Assembly: GCA_014529385.2 (NCBI GenBank) | Contig: CM043962.1 | Span: forward strand, 44,023,598 to 44,087,597 | Direction: 5' to 3' | DNA length: 64,000 nt | Source of the DNA: Adiantum capillus-veneris | Taxonomy: Eukaryota; Streptophyta; Polypodiopsida; Polypodiales; Pteridaceae | In this document: positions 10,773-22,147 of the stretch, piece after piece | Numbering within the stretch: the stretch's first letter is position 1 | Layout of the letters: every line of letters starts with the position of its first letter | Notes under the pieces: model-generated | What the model was told of the DNA's origin: nothing | The model's input: the letters and a program-made list of their open reading frames with translations, nothing else | Databases searched by the model: none | Made by a program: the position numbers and the translations under genes

Positions 10773-13040
10773 CTAGAAGAATGCTGTATTTACATCCATT
10801 TGCTCAAGATATAAATCATGAGCAGCCACAAGGCTTAAAACAAGTCTAATTGAGTTCATTTTTACAAGAGGAGAAAATATTTCATTGAATTCAATACCTT
10901 TCTTTTGAGAAAACCGTTTTACTACAAGTTTAGACTTATACCTTTTCTTCCCCCCTTCTTCTTCCTTCAGCTTGTACACCCATTTGTTTTGAGGTGCCCG
11001 CTTACCTTTAGGCACCTCAACCAACTCCCATGTTTGGTTGCAATGTAATGAGTCCATCTCCACTTGCATGCTCTTTATCCATTCTTCTTTGGATTCGTGT
11101 TGCATAGCTTCCTCGTATGCTTCCGGCTCTCTAGAATCTAAGATGAAGAGATGGTTTAAGGAAGGAACAAACCTTTTTGGAGGTCTACTTGCTCTTGTAT
11201 ATCTTTGAGGAATAGGTTGAGGCTCCTCATTTTGTTGACGTTGTTGTACGTTGTCACCGTTTGCACTCCTTGAGTCTTCACCGTCCTCAAGCTCCATGTA
11301 CTCATCACCAGTTTCTTTTGTTTGTTTTCTTCCAAGTAATCTTTGTACATATTTTGTTCATTGAAAATTACATCCCTACTTCTAAAAATTTTACCATCTT
11401 CAGGATTCCATAGGCGATACCCAAAGTCACCTTCTCCATAGCCAATAACGAAACACTTTTTGGACTTTGCATCTAGCTGTGATCTTAGGTTTCTATCTAT
11501 GTGCATGAAAGCTTCACACCCAAACACTTTGAGAAATGAATAATTCACCGGTTTAACTATCCATGCCTCCTATGGAACTCCCCCATCCAACGGCATTGAG
11601 GGCAACCTGTTGATCAAATACACAGATGTACTTATTGCTTCCACCCAAAGCTCAAGCTGTAAGCTTGCATGTAGCCGCATGCTTTGTACTCACTCCATTA
11701 TTGTTCAATTCATCCTTTTGGAAATTCCATTCTGTTGAGGCGTGCTTGGGGTTGTCCTTTGCCTCCGAATGCCATTGCTAGCACAAAAGCTTTCAAAAGC
11801 TTGGTTGCAATATTCGCCTCCATTGTCGGATCTGAGGCATTTACCCTGGTACCTACTTCATTCTCCACAAAGGTTTTCCACCTTTGAAATATAGAAAACA
11901 CATCAGATTTGTTCTATGACATAAATCTATGTTTTTCTAGTTGCATCGTCTATGAATGTTGCATACTACAATGAGCCACCAAGGGATGGTGTACTTGCAA
12001 GACCCCAAACATCAGAATGAACGAATTCAAGTTTTTTATTTTTTCTTTCATTTCTTGCATTTAAGAATTTTACCCTCTTTTGTTTACCATAAATACAATC
12101 TTCACAGAACTCTAAGTCCACTTCTTTCAAACCTGGTAGAAACTTATTTGATTGAAGGATTTACATTCCTTTGGCACTCATATGCCCAAGTTGATAGTGC
12201 CACACCACACTGTCGACTTTTGTAGCTATTGCACAAGTTGAAGATTGCATGCTGACAATACACAAGTAAAGTGTACCGACCTTTTCTCCCTTGGCAACCA
12301 CCAAAGATCCCTTTGAGATCTTCCAGTGTTTGTTTCCACATACAATGATGTGACCTTCATCATCCAATTGTCTTGTAGAGATCAAATTTTTGCAAAGAGA
12401 AGGAACTTGCCTAACATCTTTAAGCTTCCATTCATTTCTATTAGCAATTTTAACACAAATTGTATCTTTGCCGACAATTTCATAAGTTTCACCATCTCCC
12501 AAGTATACATACCCAAAATTACCTTTGGTGTAATCTTGGAAATGTTGCTTGTGTGGTGTCGCGTGGAATGAAGCCCCGGAATCTACTATTCAGGAATTAG
12601 ACACGTTGTTTAATGAGAGAATTAGAGCATCTTGCTCTACTTTACCTGCCACATTGGCCTCCGATGTTGGCTTGTTGTCTTGAGACTCCGACTCCTTCTT
12701 CTTCTTCTTGGACCAACAATCCTTCTTGACGTGGCCCTTCTTGCTGCAGTTCCAACATTCAAGAACCGACTTTGTGCGTGCCATGCTCCGCCTTGAGAGA
12801 TCACAACCCTGTTGATTTTTGAACCTCTCCTTAGGCCTTCCTCCTGTTTCCACTGACAATGCAGTACTTGATGATTCTCTTGTTCTTCTCCTTCACATTT
12901 CCTCGCTTAGGAGAACACCCACAACATCATCAAACTTAAGAGTATTTAAACCAGAGATAGAATTACTTACAACCATCACAAGGTTGTCCCAATCCGATAG
13001 AGACGATAGTATAAGGAGAGCTCATACTTCATCATCAAAA
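10773..13040 (-). pseudogene. Ty1/copia gag-pol remnant
   Basis: Read from right to left: gag C-terminal part (about 13040-12819); CCHC knuckle CWNCSKKGHVKKDC (about 12756-12715); protease motif DSGASFHAT just beyond a stop (about 12585-12555); GAG-pre-integrase (12502-12161, with WHYQLGHMS); integrase core with RSDNGGEY and TPQQNGI (about 11840-11700); integrase C-terminus (11548-11330); and the N-terminal part of reverse transcriptase (11297-10773), ending at MDVNTAFF. Frames change repeatedly and stops occur. Where the integrase glutamate is expected (QQNG..ERMN) the sequence reads ISKRMN, so the catalytic acid is lost. The rest of RT, RNase H and both LTRs are missing. The right edge abuts duplication copy 1 exactly. 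Confidence 0.85.
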
Positions 13041-13603
13041 TTTATTTTCAACCTGCAGACAACCAAGGTGAAGTGCCCCAAAGGCTAGTACTCAAGAGTG
13101 CAGTCAAGTGCTCCAAAATGTTCCACATAGTGGACTGGTACAAGGTAAGTGTATGACAAAAACTCTGTCTTCTATCCACATCATGTTGTATATATCCACA
13201 AGCCGAGACCATCGTACGACCACCACATATCTGCTGCTATTCAAAAAATATCTAGCCAAGGCTCATGTGCAATTGATGCTAGTGGCGTAGGGAAGCCCCT
13301 ATGAGTTTGGCCACTAGCCCACAATCACTCCGGTCACCCAAGAACTGTTGTCTGGTAGCTCTTGAATGCTCTGAGAAGGGTGTCCATATAATCCATACTC
13401 TAGCTGATGAATGCTATCTCTCTGGCTTGGTGGTCTGAACCCCACCTTGGCAGGTCAATGTGTCCACACTAGGCGCCACTGGTGGCTGATCCAAGAGTGC
13501 TCGAGCACCCGGACCAAGTATGGTCCACAACTGAAATAGAATGCCCTCTAGAGCACATCTACCAAGGTGTCCAAGTAAGCTAAGCCCTATGTAGCCTTGT
13601 AGC
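13041..13603. other. Unassigned stretch between copia remnant and duplication copy 2
   Basis: About 560 bases. The N-terminal part of the minus-strand copia gag would be expected here but I cannot read it. No PBS complement (GCTCTGATACCA) is visible near 13600, which argues against the duplication copies being LTRs of the intervening copia. The right part may be homologous to DNA lying left of element A outside the window. Confidence 0.5.
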
Positions 13604-15672
13604 CGTGCTACGAGAATGAAAAAGAATTTTCCATCCGTTTTGACAAGAGCTAAAACTTTACAAAAGAAAGTTTCTTCAACTTTCACACCATTTTCTAGAA
13701 AGTAAGCATAAACTAGTTGTGTGAAAAAAAAAAACTTGGTTTTTTTTTTTTCTTTGTGCAAGTGTAATGTGCCTTTGAAATTACTATAGGCGATTAAAGT
13801 TGTGTGTGTAAGATCTGATATGAAGATGTGGGGAGTGTGCAATGTTGTAATGGTTATGCATGCCGGATATAGTGATTTTGAGAAGCACTCAACTATGCGA
13901 GGAGCTTTGTACAGGATGTGTTGCTTCTTGAACAGGATGTGTGGCGCTGCTTGTTGTGATTGGCAAATTCAGTTCATGTTGATTCTCTTGTGGATACATA
14001 TACTGCATGTATTGGACTTGGATTTTTTGTGAGGATTGTGTAATTGGCATCGTTTAAGCACCTATTAATGATGCTTTTGCATCTTTGAGGTGATTCAGCC
14101 CATGTGATGTTGATCTCTTGATGCAAGAGTTGTGGATTCTATAGATTGCTATGTTGTGTTTATGCTATTAAGCATGGATTTTATGTATGCCAATTGAAGC
14201 AGCTTTGGGTGGATTTGATTTTGAGTCATGTTGTCTCACACTAAGTTGTCAAATGGCTTTTGGGTTGAAGCTCTTCAGAACTTAGTTCATTTCTTCAAAC
14301 AAGGCCCCTAATGGTGGCATTCCACAAGAATCTTGGAGTGGTCAGAAGCCATTTGCAAGTCTTTTATTACGAAAGAATTAACTAAGATAGTTCTTTGATG
14401 TACGTTATGATTGGGACTTGTCCAGACATTGCATTTGCAGTGGGAGTTGTTACATGGAAAATCCTAGCAAGAAGAATTAAGAGGCAATGAAAGGTGTAAT
14501 GAGATATTTGAATGGTAGGAGGTGTGCATTTTCTTTGAAGGCAAAGATGTAAGTATAGTTGGCTTTGCGGATGCTAATTAGCCGCAGAATGTGGACCAAA
14601 AAAGGTCTATGCTAAGGGCTATACCTTTACATTCACTAGTGGTACAAGGCTATGCCTTTACATTCACTTGTGGTGCAGTTCCATGCAGATATTGTTTGCA
14701 AGATTCTACATTTCAATCTACCACCGAAGCACAGTATGTTGCAGTGTCATTTGCTAGCAAGGAAGCTATATTGCTTACTCGTCCAATGTAAGATTTGGGC
14801 ATCAATGCAACAAAACCAATTTTGTACTGCGATAGTCAGAGTGCTATGGAGCTAGCACAAAATCCACAGTTTCACACTGTCACTTCATTCGTGAGGACAA
14901 AGTGCATCTAGAGCTTGTCAAGATTCACATATATGATAACCATGTTGATCTACTAACCAAAGGTCCACCCTCTAAGAATATCGCATGCTATCAAGTGTTT
15001 ATGGACATTGGTAGAGATCTACACTCTACATACCTTGTATGTTTTGTTGATTGCCTTAAGATGGCTCGTGGGTTCAAGATTTGCATCTCCAACCCTTAAA
15101 TTGCAACCCCCCTCCCCACCTCCCCCGCACCCACCCACCCCACACACACACACACACACACATATTCTTGTGTAGTCGTGTCACATGGTGCAACCACATA
15201 CATTGCCACATAGTTTCCTCCAAAATACAAGTGTCAACAAAAAGAGCTAAATTACATGATTGTTCCAAACTGTCTAAACATAAAGAATGAGAGCTAAAAT
15301 AACACGATTAATTTATACTTACACTACAATGTCTATAAGTAAGGCACTTCTATGTTTCTAAGGATGTGGTCACACATGACTAGTAATCACTATATTGGTG
15401 CAATTATGCCAAAATTGAGGGAGTTACTCAAAGGCTTACATAGGTGTGGTCAAAACATGCACCAGTAATCAGCATGTTGTTGCAACTATGCCAAAATTGA
15501 CGCGGTTACGCAAAGGCTTGCATAGTTGCAGATAGGACAAATAATGGATGTGGGTGTGACCATGCATGAGGCACAATTCTTAAAAAAAGTAAGTGACAAT
15601 TGTGTATCATGTGACTACTTGCTTAAACACATCCTTGATAAAGAAAAACAAAATGCTAGAAGTTTGCTATAT
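13604..15672 (+). repeat. Direct duplication, copy 2 (about 2.07 kb)
   Basis: It matches 8519-10772, from CGTGCTACGAGAATG at the left to GTTTGCTATAT near 15672. The copy carries the same copia RNase H relic, a CA repeat near 15143-15162 and one minisatellite unit. It is not interrupted by element A, so it shows the pre-insertion state of the left junction. Past 15672 the sequences diverge. Confidence 0.85.
14405..15099 (+). pseudogene. Copia reverse transcriptase/RNase H relic, copy 2
   Basis: The duplicate of the relic at 9320-10017. The same landmarks are readable: MIGTCPDIAFAVGVV near 14408, RNase H pieces around 14650-14760 (STTEAQYVAVSF) and the LLTKGPPSKN ending near 14950-14978. This copy keeps the more canonical STTEAQY where copy 1 reads STIEAQY, so the two have decayed independently since duplication. 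Confidence 0.8.
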
Positions 15673-15926
15673 ACATATACATAATGATTGACAAAATAAA
15701 CAAGCTAAACTTGAAAGATAGTCTTGACAACTGTATGTACCTGCATTTGTGATTACTTGGATTAAGCCCCCAACATGATATTTGGGAGGGCCTTCCTGTA
15801 TAAGAGAAAAGGATACATGCTCTTATCTAGACATTGTGATGAGGACTAAGATCCTTTGGATGTGATGACAACATTGTGCTCTGTGGTGCGGTGTTGTGCG
15901 GCGCATCGCAACAAAACGTCTTTGAT

Positions 15927-17882
15927 CTAATTAGAGAAGGAAGTATCCAAATGCATATTGTCAAGTTGCTCTTCTTGCTCAATATCATGCAGCTGATTGT
16001 CATCTTGATGATGCGTTTGCGAGCTCTCTGAATCGCTATGATGAATCACCGTCTCAAAAGCTTCGACAAGCACCTTCACACGTGCCTCCCCATTGGGTGC
16101 CAATCTGTGAAGCAACTCTTCCATGTGACAATCCAGCATCCAGTCCCCAGCTTGCTTTCTAGCCATAATCTCTTGCTTCCTCAGCCGCACTGTCTCCGCT
16201 TCTTGCTCTCTCAATGAGTCTAGATATCTCTGTCGCAACGACGATTTTTTCCACGGCGATACCTTGCTGTCTGGATCATGCTCTTCCACATTTAGATTTG
16301 AAAAATTATCAAAAGCACCTTTTATTAAGCTGTTTGGGGTGGTGGTTGTGTCGGTGCCGCCGTCCTCACTGCAGCTATTATACTCGTTGTCTCCATGATA
16401 GCAAAATGACTTGAAATCATCGATTACATCCTGCTCAACAGCTGACTCAATCTTGTGATTTCCATTGTCACCATCATGATCCTGTATATTGACATGAGAT
16501 GAGAGACATGATCCAGCAAGAGTGCTGCCTTCAACAGTCGCGCCCTTCTCGTGATTGCCATTGTCACCATCATCATCATGTATATTGACACCAAATGAGA
16601 TAGATGATCCAGCAAGAGTGATGTCGTTTTCGCCATTGCTTTGCCATTCTCCGCCATTTTGCCTTGAAAAAGAACATTGCAGATTTTCACTGTGAAGAAA
16701 AGTACCATCAAGCGCTCCTTCCCCTTGACAGGGAGAAGAATCAGAAACAAGATTATGAGAATCCATGTCGATGTCGGTGCAGGTGAGCAGACTTTCGGCA
16801 TCTCCATCTAAGCTTCTAGCTGCCATGCCTGTTCCCTCAATGAGAATGAGGCCTTGATGCTTGCTGTCATAGCCTGCTTCTTGAAAAGAAGACGAAGCGC
16901 TCGGACAAGTACTTGGGCGATCCCCTAGCTCTGCAAAGTTATGCAAATTATTCTTTGAACGATGGGGTTGTGGCCTAATTAGAGGTGCCTGTCTCTTCAA
17001 GACCGGAGCTTTCTTTGACGAAGGTGATGTAGATGAATGGTGATTCCAGTTTGCAGCACATCCCGGCTTTTTGCAATAGTGCAAACGATGCATCAGAGCT
17101 GCAGAGATTTTTCCTTCGTTGTTGATGAAGCAAACTGATTCCATGATGCTTGCTTTGCAGTCCTTGCAAAGCTCATTCGGTCTCTTATCGCGGGCAATAT
17201 TCACATCCTTGGTCTCTGTATGGCCTTTTGTATTTTTCTCTGCGACAGGAATTTCACGCATTTGGGTGGATATGCGCGTGAGCTTTCTCGATGCCAAATT
17301 TTCTTCGACCACCCGATGAAGTATGGGCACCGAATCCGCCTTTGCAATTGCAGATGGCCTGTTGGTTGCCTTCTGATGTGATGGAAGCCTGTGACTTTCT
17401 TTGATGCTTGATGATGTGCGTGGCATCGAAGAACCATTGTTGCTGTGATCAGCAGAAGCAAGCCTGTCTTTTGATGTTGGTGCAGGGCGTAAAGATCTCT
17501 CTGTTTGAAGCAATCTGGTGCGATCCTGTGCTTTGTGATGGGACAAATTTTGATGCCCAAATCTGTCGCTTGGTGGTGCCATGCGATTCGTACTCGATGC
17601 AGTGTGGTGAGTGAAGTGGCGGTGGCCATCTGCATCAGGATGGCATGCAACATTGGGTGCGACAGAATTGCACCGATTTGCATCAGACTTATGCGGATTC
17701 ATGGCAATTTTAGGAGCCTCAGTGCTCGATCTGGAAATCACTTTCTGTGCTATTTTCTGAAATCGGTGGATCGACGACGAAGGGCTAGCAACATCACTGT
17801 TTGATCTGTCAGCATTAGCCTTTCTCTGCAAAAGGAGGTTATTCTGATGTCTATCTGGATTATTCATCTGGCTGCCCGCCAT
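15927..17882 (-). CDS. Plant calmodulin-binding domain protein
   Basis: A single-exon frame of 651 codons. The start is the ATG at 17882 (MAGSQMNN); the frame stays open upstream, but the next possible initiator is only a TTG at 17906, not used by plants. The C-terminal region (about residues 545-612) reads SPWKKSSLRQRYL, then RKQEIMARKQAGDWMLD, then RVKVLVEAFETVI. The W-M-L-D and LVEAFETV elements are hallmarks of the plant calmodulin-binding domain family (Pfam CaM_binding). The role is therefore probably Ca2+/calmodulin-dependent signalling; the partner and pathway are unknown. The first 500 residues are Ser/Asn/His-rich and likely disordered, apart from a small Cys cluster (CKDCKASIMESVC to HYCKKPGC, about 235-275). 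Two acidic Asp/Asn-rich repeats containing HDDDGDNGNHE and HDGDNGNHK lie near residues 430-475. No signal peptide or membrane segment is visible. It is the best host gene here. Confidence 0.88.
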   Translation of the reverse strand: MAGSQMNNPDRHQNNLLLQRKANADRSNSDVASPSSSIHRFQKIAQKVISRSSTEAPKIAMNPHKSDANRCNSVAPNVACHPDADGHRHFTHHTASSTNRMAPPSDRFGHQNLSHHKAQDRTRLLQTERSLRPAPTSKDRLASADHSNNGSSMPRTSSSIKESHRLPSHQKATNRPSAIAKADSVPILHRVVEENLASRKLTRISTQMREIPVAEKNTKGHTETKDVNIARDKRPNELCKDCKASIMESVCFINNEGKISAALMHRLHYCKKPGCAANWNHHSSTSPSSKKAPVLKRQAPLIRPQPHRSKNNLHNFAELGDRPSTCPSASSSFQEAGYDSKHQGLILIEGTGMAARSLDGDAESLLTCTDIDMDSHNLVSDSSPCQGEGALDGTFLHSENLQCSFSRQNGGEWQSNGENDITLAGSSISFGVNIHDDDGDNGNHEKGATVEGSTLAGSCLSSHVNIQDHDGDNGNHKIESAVEQDVIDDFKSFCYHGDNEYNSCSEDGGTDTTTTPNSLIKGAFDNFSNLNVEEHDPDSKVSPWKKSSLRQRYLDSLREQEAETVRLRKQEIMARKQAGDWMLDCHMEELLHRLAPNGEARVKVLVEAFETVIHHSDSESSQTHHQDDNQLHDIEQEEQLDNMHLDTSFSN

Positions 17883-18424
17883 AGCTGAGCTTTGATAATT
17901 CCGCAACCAAGAATTTGCCGCTGATTGACGATAATTCTCAATTACAAATCGATATAAGATGCGTATACTAAGCGATATGATTAAAGCGCAATAATCACAG
18001 CGAGTAAGAAATACTTAATCTGCTAGTCTGAGGGAGAGCTCCTCTCAGCGATGGTGGTAATGGAGAAGCTTAGGAGAGCAGAGAAACGGTAGAAGGGAGA
18101 AGATGGGTTATTTACAAGAAGCAGTATTGTGCGTAATGGGGGCGTGCAGAAGAGAGGGGGAAAAGGAGAGAAGAACAGCAAAAATATGCATGTGGGGGAG
18201 GGAGGGGCCCTCTCTACTTTCCACTGCTTTTGCTGATTCTTCTGCCGGTTGGCTATGGCGGCCAAAAAGGACGAAATGTCTTCCAAGGGTGAAGAATTTT
18301 TCGTGATTTTGTCTTCACGCACACACATAAAATTCTTCCACAAGGGCACCCATAATTGCAACCCAACTCCACATGGCACGCAAAATTATTTTAGCAAACC
18401 CAAAACACACATGCTGCATTTTAC

Positions 18425-18426
<2 letters not shown>
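17883..18426 (-). promoter_or_regulatory. 5' flank and likely promoter of the calmodulin-binding gene
   Basis: This lies directly upstream of the minus-strand gene. The first part should be 5' untranslated sequence. The polypurine/polypyrimidine run around 18090-18215 (GA-rich on the plus strand, CT-rich on the gene strand) is typical of plant 5' leaders or core promoters. I see no certain TATA box. The AT repeat at 18427-18477 closes the interval. Confidence 0.35.

Positions 18427-18477
<51 letters not shown>
18427..18477. repeat. AT dinucleotide repeat
   Basis: About 25 uninterrupted AT units. It is self-complementary and can form a cruciform. Tyr-Ile repeats in translated frames here are artefacts of this tract. 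Confidence 0.98.
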
Positions 18478-18479
<2 letters not shown>

Positions 18480-18751
18480 TAGTTCACAGTGGGTAGCACC
18501 GAAAACACTCTCTCTCTCACACACTCACAGGTAGCCAAGTGGCCAACCTCCACTTGTCACCAAAGTGCTAGTTTGCCTTCCTAAAGTCCCTTGGGGTGGC
18601 ACACTTTACACTTCTGCCACCCTTTTGAACCAAGAATGGTATCACTTTGATAAAGCATCCCCACCTTTTTGGCTTGCCACAAAAGTATCTTAGAGATCAG
18701 CCACATAGAGCAAACAAGGGCCGTCATGACCACGTGGACTGCGGCACTGCT

Positions 18752-18755
<4 letters not shown>

Positions 18756-18803
<48 letters not shown>
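18756..18803. repeat. GA dinucleotide repeat
   Basis: About 24 GA units on the plus strand: an uninterrupted purine tract and a likely polymorphic microsatellite. Confidence 0.98.
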
Positions 18804-18805
<2 letters not shown>

Positions 18806-19418
18806 CTTCTGCAGCTCTTGCTCGAGGCTCCTTGCGCAGTTGCCATCACAAAGCTGTATTTATGCACAACGCTACACGAGGAACACTGAAAAGCAGCATC
18901 TTGAAATAGCTGCTAAACCCCTTAAAAATGTGTACAACATTTCATAAGCACCACATTTATATCACTATTTGCAAGTAGGCAGTGCCAACAAATTGTATGC
19001 ACTAGTGAACAAGAACAAGACGTCTACAAGATGCATCAGATGATTGCATTGAAGGTACACAACCTAGTTTTGAATGGTGGTTCAATCACTCCTAAGAAAG
19101 TAGCAATACTACAATGCACTATTCACCAACTTAGCTTCTAGGAGGCTTATGCGCATGGACATCCAGTGTCAAATGTCAGATAGAGGTGGTTTTGGAAAGT
19201 CTATGCGAAGAGCATTTTAGGAAGTGGGAATAGCCCTTGCACTTCCCACCGCTCCACGCTCTCACCAAAAACCTTTCCTATGAGTGCAGAAAACAGACAA
19301 AGTATTGTTGATTGGGGTCTTTGGTATGCCGTGTTTTTGACACCTTAGGGTCGATATGGTTGAATTACTTCAAGGAAGGGTCTTAATTGTGTGACGTGTA
19401 AATATTGAAGGATGGGGA

Positions 19419-19460
<42 letters not shown>

Positions 19461-20014
19461 CTAATATTCGAAACCCAGTAGGTGTGGCCCAATCTTCTTT
19501 AATATTTTATTAATGGGAATCGGCGAAGATCCGCTCGCAAGCATCCGGCAACTAACAAGGAGGCAAGGCGAGGCACCCTCCATGGGACACGAGGCTTTAG
19601 ACGAGAGGCAAGGAGGGGTGCAAGCTTCAGACGACACGCGAGGAGGGATGCCATGCACGCAGAGGAGTTGGTTGTTGAGCTGCACCAATCAACATTTTTT
19701 TTAAGTGTGCGGTTTGCAAATAGCATCAGCTGTGGCCGAGTGTTGGGCCAATTACGCGACAAAGATCTAGAAGGGGGCACCAGCTTGTCTTGGGAAAATG
19801 AAAAGCGTTTCAAAATATCTTAAGTGCATAAGGGTGAGTTAAGGAAAGGAAAAGACCCATGGAAATGGAAAGTCAAAAACTTTTTATATCCATATATAAA
19901 CAGATGGTCCTGGTCCAGTGTACACATTAATACATATGTGTTTTTCTTTTGCTTATTTTCCCTTTGCTATTTCTTCTCTTTAAATTGTGTGGTTTTGCTA
20001 TATATAGAAGTGAA
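18804..20014. other. Intergenic, no gene recognised
   Basis: It holds a (CT)18 tract at 19421-19457 and otherwise unique-looking AT-rich DNA. Short open frames around 19461-19813 exist on both strands but show no domain and overlap each other. I see no RNA gene. The right edge is the start of the solo LTR. Confidence 0.5.
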
Positions 20015-21567
20015 TGTTTTCATAAAAATCTAATATCTAACCAATCCAAATGATTTTCTCATATTAAACTAATCATTTAATGTGGAAGAATAGACGGGAA
20101 CAAGGATACGAATATAGACTTGTGCTTTCGTATCTCGACACGGACCAATGGTAAAGAGTCCCAAATGAGAGATGGTCTGTCAAAGAGCAAGGCTAGCCAA
20201 TGGAGCTTAAAAGACCTTAGGGTTAGCTTCATTAAATACCTCCAAAGGTTAGTGTTAAAAGTCCTTTGACCTTAGGTAAGTTAGGGTTGAGCTTAAGGTG
20301 GGAACCCGGCCCGAGCTTGAGGTGCTTATCGTGCTTGATGACTAAGGTGCTTGTCGTGCTTGCTGACTAAGATGCTTGAGGTGCTTGTCGTGCTTGCTGA
20401 CTAAGATGCTTGAGGTGCTTGTCGTGCTCGTCGACTAGGGAGCTTGAGGTGCTTTGTCATGCTTGCTAACTAAGGTGCTTGAGGGTAAGGTGTTCAAAAA
20501 GTCGAATCCCATCCCTACAAGAGAGGGGGCGAGCCCTAAAGCTAGGGGAATGAGAGAGAACACACACACCCTCACACAAGGCAAGCTTGGCACAAAGAAA
20601 GCAAATAGGACACTTGTCAAGCTCCTCCTCATGTTACCCTCATGGTGATGGTGAACCTCCAAAGGGGTTTAATGATTAATTTAATTAATTGTTTTGCATT
20701 TATCAAGTCCTCTCTCTCTCAATGGGAAAAGGGGACCAAGACTACCCTTGTTGCTTGTTATGCATCCTGCATGTGATTGGCCAGGCTTGTAGGGGTCCAA
20801 TGAGCTTCAAGCATGAGCTACAAAGGGAGGGTCGACCAAAGCAAGAAGGGGGGCTGCTTGGGGGGTATACTCTCCCACACACACTCATTGTGTGAAGTGC
20901 AAAGTGCAAGAGCTCCATCTCCTTCTCCAAGCTAGTAGAGAAGTTGAGAGCCTACACCAACTCTCTTGGCTATGAAATGCAAATCCAACCAAGAGTCATG
21001 CTTCAATGCTTAAGCTTGCCATGGTCTCCATCTTGATTACTATGCTATTATGTATATTAGCAAGAAGAGTGATGATAAGTGAGGAAATATTTCCTTTTCC
21101 TATGGAATTTTTCTTCTTCGTCTTCCCTACCCTCATTCCCCACTAGCTCTCTCCACCTTTGAAGGTGTTTGAGGCCTTGGGACTGAGGCTTGGGATAGTT
21201 AATGCTTTTTGCAAAGTTTATGTTATGCTCGTGATGAGTGAAGCTTTCCATCTTCATTGCATCACCTGGGTCACAAGGAACACAAAGATTGTATTGTACC
21301 AAGTCTCTCTTGATGGGAGAATCTATAATACAAATGCTATTGGAGGGGGAACCGGCTCCACATAAATTCAGTCCTCAACCGCTGTCATGTTCTCTAAACT
21401 CTTTCTCTTGCAAAAATATTTTTCATGCCAAGTTAACTAAGTACTATGTTTATGTTGCTACCAGCAATTAAGTCTACCCTCTATGCTCACAAAGTAATCT
21501 CACAAAGGTGCTTTATCTAATTTCCTAATTCTGCTACTCTCCAAATTCGTAGGCCATTTTTATGCCA
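20015..21567 (+). repeat. Decayed solo LTR related to element A
   Basis: The sequence runs from TGTTTTCATAAAAATCTAA to CCATTTTTATGCCA and follows the A LTR block by block. Shared blocks include AAATGATTTTCTCATATTAA (20049-20068), CCCTAAAGCTAGGGGA (about 20533), the CCAAT pair (20775-20804), the CAAATCCAACCAAGAG block (about 20982), and GAAGCTTTCCATCTTCATTG with CTTGATGGGAGAA (about 21240-21322). No primer site or polypurine tract follows, so it is a solo LTR of a sister family or an old A copy. The five-base flanks do not match (GTGAA and TTAGG), fitting age. It also has family-specific repeats of the GTGCTTG type around 20320-20470. Confidence 0.8.
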
Positions 21568-21801
21568 TTAGGAGAGAGATTATATCATAGCAGATCATCA
21601 ACACATATTAAATTTGGCAGCCGATTCTTTGATGTTGTCAAACTGGCATGTGACTCACATGTCACTCACATTCATCCACTTAATCATCCAAACTAAAACC
21701 CACCAATGAATTATTTTTTCATCAATAAAAGCCATAAACAAGCAAATCTCAAAAAATCATAAGAGTGGCCACCTACTTGCAAATTTTATACTTTATTACA
21801 T

Positions 21802-22057
21802 CCTTATATGAAAAATTTGCATTCACCACAATTCCTCGTCCGGCAAATTTCGCAATCAATTGGACTTTGAGTATTTTATCATTCAAATAGTAAGCATTTC
21901 ATGATATAGTTGTTGTTATTCCCTATTACCCTTATATGAAAAATTTGCATTCACCACAATTCCTCGTCCAGCAAATTTCGCAATCAATTGGACTTTGAGT
22001 ATTTTATCATTCAAATAGTAAGCATTTCATAATATAGTCGTTGTTATTCCCTATTGT
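21802..22057 (+). repeat. 128-bp tandem duplication
   Basis: CCTTATATGAAAAATTTGC starts at 21802 and again at 21930, and the two 128-bp units differ at only a few positions. They lie between the solo LTR and the Helitron. No coding content is seen. The neighbouring DNA (21568-21801 and 22058-22147) shows nothing I recognise. Confidence 0.85.
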
Positions 22058-22147
22058 TATTGTTACCCTCTTAAATCCTTGCTACTAAACATTTCCAATA
22101 GATTTAGATTCACATAAACAAAATCAATTCCACAAATCCTTGATTAA

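Noticed and set aside
8519-15672. The two duplication copies as LTRs of the copia between them
   Set aside because: They contain coding remnants on the opposite strand, lack clear TG..CA ends, and no primer site lies next to them.
17883-17906. Start of the calmodulin-binding gene at 17906
   Set aside because: That codon is TTG, not ATG; the first ATG is at 17882.
18249-18524. Tyr-Ile repeat proteins across the AT repeat
   Set aside because: Pure translation of a dinucleotide microsatellite.
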